Shown here one piece after another: positions 57,346-64,000 of a stretch of 64,000 nt of DNA. The first letter of the stretch is position 1. Each line of letters starts with the position of its first letter. A program made the position numbers and the translations under genes. The notes below the pieces were generated by a model. It ran no database searches, was not told the origin of the DNA, and worked only from the letters and a program-made list of their open reading frames with translations. The stretch comes from Cydia pomonella (lineage: Eukaryota > Arthropoda > Insecta > Lepidoptera > Tortricidae). Location of the stretch: positions 8,495,692-8,559,691 of the forward strand of contig NC_084717.1 in the NCBI RefSeq assembly GCF_033807575.1, in the 5' to 3' direction.

Positions 57346-58588
57346 TGTTAGTAGTTACACATGTAGAATAATATAATATACGACTCATTAGTATAATGTA
57401 ACCTTGAATCGAGATTCGGAAGAATTACGTACATGCATGCATAGTTAAACGTATCTTTTAAATACCAAGTCATTTGTGACAAACAACCAGCCGTAGCCTA
57501 AAAACCTGTTGAGGTATTTTTACAATTTTGCATCCAATAGAGTCTGTGCGGAAAGACAAGGGTCGCAGAATGTATGGGTTCCCTTACATTCCACGTCTAT
57601 TAAATACTATATTGGCACGACTACACGGTCGAAAATCCTGTTAATAAAGAAAATGTGGAAAACATTCTGTTTCCATAACATTATTAAAAAAATGGCATCT
57701 TATATTTTCCTTTAACTCAACTGCTACGAAAATTTTACGACATTACCGATCAGATCATATCACAATAATGCTAAGCTCCAGCCTCTAAGCCTCAGAGCTA
57801 ATAAAAATACAGATCAGTTTTCACAGAGCCACATTAGGAACTTATTGAAATACCATAAATCAATATTCCCGCCACGGATCACTTAAATAGCTTAGACATC
57901 GGGTTACGGCTCGATTCCGATGGCCGAGGCGATCCTGTTTTTGCCTGCGCCCTGTTAATTTAAAAAACGACGGCGACATCGGACTTTCATTACTGTTTTA
58001 TTAATATTCTTAAAACGGATCGGTCAAATTACCCCCGCTAGATGGAGCGCTTTTTGCGGCGGGCCTAATTGCGATCTCGGTGTCGCTAATTGAACGGTTA
58101 GCTCTACTTATCGAGTAAACGACTTATGTTCACTACCAATTATACAGTAATGCGTCTTTTTGCTTTGTATCAACTGGCCAACATGGTTTTCTTGTCGAGC
58201 TAATCGCTGCGAAAAACCATTATCAAGTGCACTTTTTTATTAAGCGTAGTTGTTATAGTCTCTAGGTCACGCTATATTGGACTACTAAAGACAAACGCTC
58301 TGTAGCCGACCATAATAATATACCGATATCCTAGCTAGTTCCGGAAGAGAGTATGTTAGTGCTAATGTTGTGGTGGTATTCACATTTTAGATCGATGGTA
58401 GGTCAGCATGTTTGCTGAACAATTATGCGGTTTATTGCGTTTGTTTGCTTTTTCTAACGCATGCAGAATATTAATGTGGCCTTGGACTAGTGATTTCCTA
58501 TGGTTAGACTGGGATAGTGGGGATTTCTAGGACTGAAACATATAACAGGCATTACTTCAACTTATAGCTAGGAAAAATCGAAGCTCTA
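57346..58588. other. non-coding; small repeat and regulatory-like block
   Basis: 57535-57595 is a relative of the 8013 repeat (GTCTGTGCGGAAAGACAAGG...). 57900-58110 is GC-richer, with several TAAT sites (CCTAATTGCG, GCTAATTGAA) and no coding frame, and looks like conserved regulatory DNA. Confidence 0.35.
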
Positions 58589-58660
58589 AAGGGGGCCACT
58601 GATTACCAGTTCGCCGGACAATATCGTCCTGTCAGATATTCGCAAAAGATGACAATCGGA
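58589..58660. mobile_element. half of the 'GGGGCCCACTG' MITE
   Basis: GGGGGCCACTGATTACCAGT, TCGCCGGACAATATCGTCCT and GTCAGATATTCGC match the left arm of 52257-52387. The other arm is missing. Confidence 0.75.
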
Positions 58661-59780
58661 ATGAAAGTCCGAAAAGAAAAGAAAAGTGTAAAATAAAAAC
58701 ATGCAAACTTAATTTAATAGTTAATTAATACGCCATGTGTCGTGGCAACAGAAAAGGCGCTGACTCAGCATGATGATGCAGCAAGCCACATCGCTGGTAT
58801 TCTGCCAGTACCTTACACAAAAATGTGCAACGCTTTTTAAACACCTAAGTTGGTACAAGAAATAAAGAAAAACTACTGTGCAATTTGTGTGTGCCGTGTA
58901 CTTTATAAGTATTATGTGAGTGAGTGTTTTTATGTGCGTGTGTGCGTGTTTTTTCTATCTTATGGACTTTTGGTAAATTGTAATGAAGATAAAAAGGTAA
59001 AAACGCGGTTGGCAAATTTGAAACACGAGTTTAATATCTCAATGAACTGTGTTTTCGGCCCCGTCGTCACTTCTTTTAAAGTAAAGATGTAATTAATCTT
59101 AGTTAATCAAACCCAAAGAGGAAATGTTTATATTCCTACTAAAGCAAATTCTATTAAAAATTGTGTACGATTTCGCATACCTACGGTTAATATCATTAAA
59201 TGTTTTCTGTGTTTACTGTCGTCCAGTATCCTTATTGAGCATAACTAGACTGGACGTATCCAAATACGGCCAACTACAACGAGGGTGTAAGTATAAGGCA
59301 GCTTTTTCAACCGTCTTACTTTATTACTCGAAAAAATATTAATGCCAAAGTCATAATCAACATACCACGGAGTTAAAATGTATAATATTAGGTCTGGTAT
59401 TTTTGTAAATACGTTTTTAGAACTGCTAAACGACGGCTGTTAACGCGTTATTAATAACAATACAGCGTAAGTTATAATAACATTAATAAGTAAACGGAAG
59501 TTGATAAAGACATAATTAAGGTATACACTCCTTTTTCATATGATTACTTTGCATTTTTAATTAAAATAAATCAACAACGTGTTTCTCCTGAAACGGACCC
59601 GAGTGCACCATATAAGCTGGGAAAAAGGGTCTTATGCAAGGCGCACTAAGGCTCTTTTTCTAGAGAACGACACAATAACATGGCCCTCGGCTCCCGCTGT
59701 TTAAATCGCGCCCGCCAAAACGCAAACATACTAGTACTGCATATTTACAGGTTTATGACTGAATCGCAGTAAAAACACCA
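58661..59780. other. non-coding, no gene seen
   Basis: The ORFs at 58850 and 59124 are AT-driven and lack motifs. Confidence 0.45.
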
Positions 59781-60005
59781 TTTACAGTACATATGGGGCT
59801 ACTTTATAGCACTAGTGCGAGAAGTAGCATATTATGTTACTGTGTCGAACATTTAAAGGGCCATATGTACTGTAAAACGTTGTACGATACATGTGCGAAT
59901 AGGTAATTCGCAACTCGTGTCGATTTAAAACACTCCCTTCGGTCGTGTTTTAATTTATCGCCACTCGTTTCGAATTTCCTATTTTTCGCACTTGTATCGT
60001 AATGT
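59781..60005. mobile_element. two adjacent palindromic MITE modules
   Basis: The first module is bounded by TTTACAGTACATATGG (59781) and its reverse complement CCATATGTACTGTAAA (59861-59876). The second is bounded by TTGTACGATACATGTGCGAA and TTTTTCGCACTTGTATCGTA, with inner AAAACACTCCCTTCGGTCGT/GTTTT. The second is very familiar from Lepidoptera. Confidence 0.8.
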
Positions 60006-60049
60006 ACTATATTGTCTATAATGTGTTGGCCAGGGAGTTATTCCTAGGA

Positions 60050-60694
60050 ACGTTTTTATGGTTCCGTATCAAAAAAAATACAAAAGGAAGCCTTATGGTG
60101 CGACTCTGTCCTTCCGTCTGTCTGTCTGTCAAATCGTTAAATACTTCGAGAAGCACTAAGCTATCGATTTGAAGTTTGGAATAGTTATGAACAACGCTCT
60201 TTTTTCATAGACAAAAAAAAATATTTATGTGAAAAAAATACCTTCCCCCCCCTTATCTCCGAAGTTTATCGATGAAAAATAATGAAAATTTTACATAATA
60301 TTAACATTACTATAAATCTTACAGGAAAAATATAATCAGACCTCAGAAGTTAGCTTTTTTTTAATTAACAAAAACCTTACCGAATTCAGTTTGCAATTTA
60401 ACCAACTTTACGTGTGTTTATTACACGTAAAATTACTGAGATTCCATTAAATACACCTTTTTTCAAATAAAAGATCAATTTTTGAAATCGGATCACATGA
60501 TAGAGAATTATCCTCGAAAAACAAGATACGTGTATTACATTCGCGCAATAATTGGCCGATGATGGCGTTGTACACAAATATACTTAATATAGGTACAAAA
60601 GTCTTCCGCCTTTGTAGTTATACGAGATAATTCAAAGATTGTTCGGAACCCTCGGTGCGCGAGTAAAATGAACTCGCACTTGACCGGTTTTATT
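60050..60694. repeat. 'GGTTCCGTA ... CTCGCACTTGACCGGTTTT' dispersed repeat
   Basis: Starts TTTTTATGGTTCCGTATCAA, has CCTTCCGTCTGTCTGTCTGT and AAGCTATCGATTTGAAGTTT, and ends TCGGAACCCTCGGTGCGCGA...CTCGCACTTGACCGGTTTTA. It is one of the most common lepidopteran repeats, from memory. Confidence 0.75.
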
Positions 60695-63600
60695 TACCTA
60701 AAGATCCACACTAGCCACTAAACCCAATTAGTGCTGGCTGGACTTTGTGAAGGATGACATGTAGGTTCCTATGCCAATAACTTTTTGTCACTAGTCCAAT
60801 TCATTTTCTGATTTCATTTAATAGGTATATTTGACAGATCACCGCAACCCCGTAATTTTCACATAATTTAAATCATATTACCAACCAGAGGCAAATAGGC
60901 TCCTAATGAAACAGACTGAAATAAAATTGTTTAACGATACACAAACAATTTTGCACTCTCATTCAATAATAAAGCAGATTGTTGCCGAAAATTTAATATG
61001 GCGAGGTCATCGCGCTAGCACTGCGAGATTAAAAGATCGCAGACAGAAAACAACGAACACCAGTACGGGCAGTTCGTCACTTGCACGAATAAAACTTTTA
61101 ATAGGTACTTGGTTGATTCTGAGTCTTTTTAATGTTTACTTGGTTAAAACGCGAGCAGCTTACAGGATGTGGCTTTCAAAATGGAGATGTCGAGTTCAAA
61201 CCCCGGCTGGTATCAAATAGTTTCTTGCAACATGTGTACCTACAAAATATCAATTGATTTTAGCAGTCGCTTTGTGAAAATTAATGTTTTTGCCAATTCT
61301 TACTACCGTCATTTCTACAATAGACCGAGCGGAACCCTGTTTTCCTCTAGCTGTGGCAAAAAGACGAGACAACGCTGGGAAGATGATCACGACTTGGATT
61401 TCAGCATTTTAATCGCTAATTGTCCACTCATTGATTGGCTCTAAAACTAGAATCCATTCGAGAATCACGTCATTACATGATTTTACTGACCTTCATTTAA
61501 ATTAAAAGTGTTATTAGCTACTTACTCGTAACGGAGTTTGAAAGTTTTTACAGCAGTCATTCAGTTCAGAATCACCCACTTGTACTGTCCACGGTTACAA
61601 TGGAACCGGTAAATAAATAAATAAGTGCAAAAAGCGGTTTCATAAATGGGCCCCTCAGTAGGCAGCTGCAACTCAAGGCGAACCGCCCGCTTCTTTAGGC
61701 CACGGTTTGCAACGCAAATTGAGATTTTTTTATTATTTTGGTACCAAGACCAGAGAGAACTGAATGATAGACTTATAGTATTTGTATAACCAGAGACAGC
61801 TGGCCAACAAGATCGAATGAGAGAACGATTAAGAAGTTTCCGGGCAAAGTCACATTTCTCATCATTGTTTTACCTAGAACCTATAGATAGCTAGAGTTAC
61901 ATTAATTATAAGACTAGTTCACAATTTGGTAATTCCGTGGCTTACATGTTATGTTTGGTTACCTGTTGAATAAATTCTCTCTACTCTACTCTACATCTTA
62001 ACGTCTAATTAATGCCATAATGATTAATAACTTTATGTATTAATCCATCCAATCCATGTCAATCCATGTATTAATCTTTAATCTTATGCAAAACATAATT
62101 TGGCCTAAATGGCTCGAAGAGGTGTCTACAATAATCATGAGAAAAATGTGTTTTTTTATGGTGATAAGTAGTCTTGTTACCTCTCTTTGTTAAAAAAGCT
62201 CGGCATCGGACTGTCTAAAGTTTCAGCTGTTTCGAAGTCTTCACTTGTCTTTGCGAAATTCAAATTTTACACATTGTTTTAATATTCTGAATTTTAATTT
62301 CCCCGACATCAGATACTACATTAATGCAAGCAGAGATTTTTAATTTGCGAAATAACTAATAAATAGACCCTTAGAATTTGTCATTATACATTTTTATTCT
62401 ACAATTTTTGACACAATTTAGAATGATTCAAAAGCAAACAAATATTTATGAGGACAATATGCTGTCACGAAAAACCAAGGAATCCGACCGCGACCCGACA
62501 GTAAATTGACCAAAGTTATGCGACATTCGTGTGAACAAGTGGCCGAAGCGTAACTTCATAAATTATTGGGGCAACATTCACGATAATTTCGTGAGTGTTT
62601 AATTAATGAAGTGCCCTTAAAATTCAAACAACGAACGCTTTTAACGGCTCTTATTTCACCTGTTTTTTTTACCAAACTCGTATCTCGATATTAAGATTCT
62701 TGTAAAAGCAACCTTAATGAAATCAAATTACAGTAAAGTTCAAGATGAGGATTAAAGAAACAGCTTGAGAGTCGATTTGTATCATTGTGTTGTAAATGCA
62801 CCTGCGATTATAAGCTATCACTGTCTATCATGTTCATCTCGACATAAGCTATCTCTCTTCTTACATATCGCGTATTTTATAGCTTACCTTGTGGATTATT
62901 ATCGCATCCAGACGCGACAATCATTTTAATACTTAGCGAATTATTAAATAAGTGTATGTTATCGTGACTGATTTAAATGATGTAAAAGATAAACACAGAA
63001 GTAATACGGCATGTAAGAGATAAGGTCCATAACATATTGAATATTTATTATTTTAGCTACTGAATATTTATTCCATCACATCACTTATCGGGCGAACAAG
63101 AACTAGTAAAACTCATGTGGTCTTTAATTACACTAAGTTATTATGGAATCTCAAAGTCACGTTACTCTGGTTTGCCTGAGAATTCGACTCACTCGAGCTT
63201 TCACAACCAATGATAATATATCGCCTCTATTGTAGCCATAATATATCACTTTTTATCGTTAAACATCTCACAAAATCTGTACAGAAGCTCAAGAGTTATG
63301 AAGCAAGCAGCTAGATTTATTATATATCAAGTTAAATTCAAGGAAGGAAAACGGATAAAATAATTGTCAGTTAAAACGTGGGACCAGCAACCAATTACCG
63401 ATGCCCTTTAAACAATTTAAACCCGAGATTAAGATGGTATTTCACGATATACGACCGTATATTGTTCGCAATCGATATCGCTTATTAATATGCAAATGAT
63501 AAATAACGAATAAGTGATTGCGAATTTGTTATTTATGGCGCACGGATGTGTGATTGGAATGTAAATTGTCGTTGATATTATTATAAATCTTGTGCTTGTT

Positions 63601-64000
63601 CTAGTTTACATTCTAGTAACCTTAAACGCGTTTTAGTCACCGTTCCTGTAACCATATTAAGATTTTTTTTTTGTCATTGTCACCTTATGTCCCAATTGTC
63701 ATGATCTCTATGTATAAGAAGTCCTACGTCGTGTTGTCTTAACTGTATCCTGCTTTCCTTATATCCCCTTAGGGTTTGATGCACTTGAACTCTACGATCA
63801 TCTCATTTATCGCGTGATAAAATATATAAATTACTTACACTTTTTAATGCTGCATTTTTCTAACCAATGCAACCTTAATGCTTTTAATAATCTTGACTTA
63901 GATAAAATTATTAAAAGAAATGTGACCTTTTACAAGTCTTACATGAAATAACTCCTACTTAAGCGACGAAATGAAGCTTGGATATTTTTTCTCTTAGTTT
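60695..64000. other. non-coding, mostly unique; possible regulatory DNA
   Basis: The ORFs at 60906-61444 have no motif. A box-B-like GAGTTCAAACCCCGGC at 61194 lacks a tRNA body. Blocks near 62440-62620 and 63420-63560 have mixed composition, TAAT sites and a POU octamer. The window ends without a recognised gene boundary. Confidence 0.4.
63465..63524. promoter_or_regulatory. inverted TTCGCAATC sites flanking a POU octamer
   Basis: TTCGCAATC (63465-63473) and GATTGCGAA (63516-63524) are inverted, and the arms extend partly to CTTATT/AATAAG. Between them lies ATGCAAAT (63490-63497), the POU-domain octamer. Confidence 0.45.

Noticed and set aside
61180..61215. tRNA-like box B (GAGTTCAAACCCCGGC)
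   Set aside because: There is no box A at the right distance, no acceptor-stem complementarity and no cloverleaf. Probably chance or a decayed SINE trace.
1..64000. CRISPR arrays, rRNA genes, bacterial operons, viral genomes
   Set aside because: No regularly spaced repeats with unique spacers, no rRNA-like blocks and no dense gene strings were seen. All context is animal nuclear DNA.

Overview
The window reads as nuclear DNA of a moth or butterfly (Lepidoptera). It is AT-rich and almost free of long ORFs, with no operons or bacterial-type gene spacing. It is packed with repeat families I recognise from lepidopteran genomes: retroelement tails of the type GGTAGAGAATGCCTTA followed by a GTGCAATAAA signal, a tRNA-derived SINE, several palindromic MITEs, hAT and Tc1/mariner elements, and poly-T 'ACGTCGGTGGCAAAC' repeats. 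The species and family assignments come from memory and were not checked by any search.

The only candidate host gene lies on the + strand. A GC-rich, promoter-like island sits at 2.4-2.94 kb and holds an initiator-like TCAGT and a 47-codon ORF. A coding exon starts with ATG at 16273 and ends at a strong donor at 16474. A phase-compatible exon spans 18146-18266. A tentative, also phase-compatible last exon lies at 38768-38867, followed by AATAAA at 38961. The concatenated ORF would encode about 140 aa with an FSISSLM (eh1-like, Groucho-binding type) motif near its N terminus. In the putative 20.5-kb last intron, position 25911/25912 has a long pyrimidine tract and CAG|GTAAG, the hallmark of a recursive (ratchet) splice site. 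This gene model is inference: the GC pockets, splice sites and phases are visible, but the protein family is not identified.

The rest is mobile DNA. From left to right: a broken Jockey-type LINE 3' end (0.3-1.2 kb); a Tc1-like element with TA target sites and a frameshifted transposase (3.8-5.4 kb) lying between two copies of a ~160-bp repeat; a LINE C-terminal relic (6.0 kb); a 575-bp mariner-like derivative (7.0-7.6 kb); unidentified coding-like ORFs on the minus strand (11.1-11.8 kb); a SINE (14.0 kb); LINE relics at 21.6, 23.9 and 26.2 kb; a 287-bp tandem duplication (27.7-28.4 kb); twin 245-bp hAT MITEs with perfect 8-bp target duplications (30.7 and 36.2 kb), the second nested in a larger hAT-like MITE; and a 5'-truncated LINE with an 18-bp target duplication (36.7-37.1 kb). 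At 42.7-44.9 kb is an intact 675-codon reverse transcriptase-RNase H ORF on the minus strand, abutting a MITE. An 836-bp hAT deletion derivative lies at 53.4-54.2 kb. MITEs fill much of the remainder.

Regions 28.5-30.4 kb and 54.7-64 kb are largely non-repetitive and AT-rich, with islands of mixed composition and TAAT-rich or POU-octamer motifs. They look like intronic or intergenic regulatory DNA. I found no rRNA genes, no intact tRNA gene and no CRISPR array.
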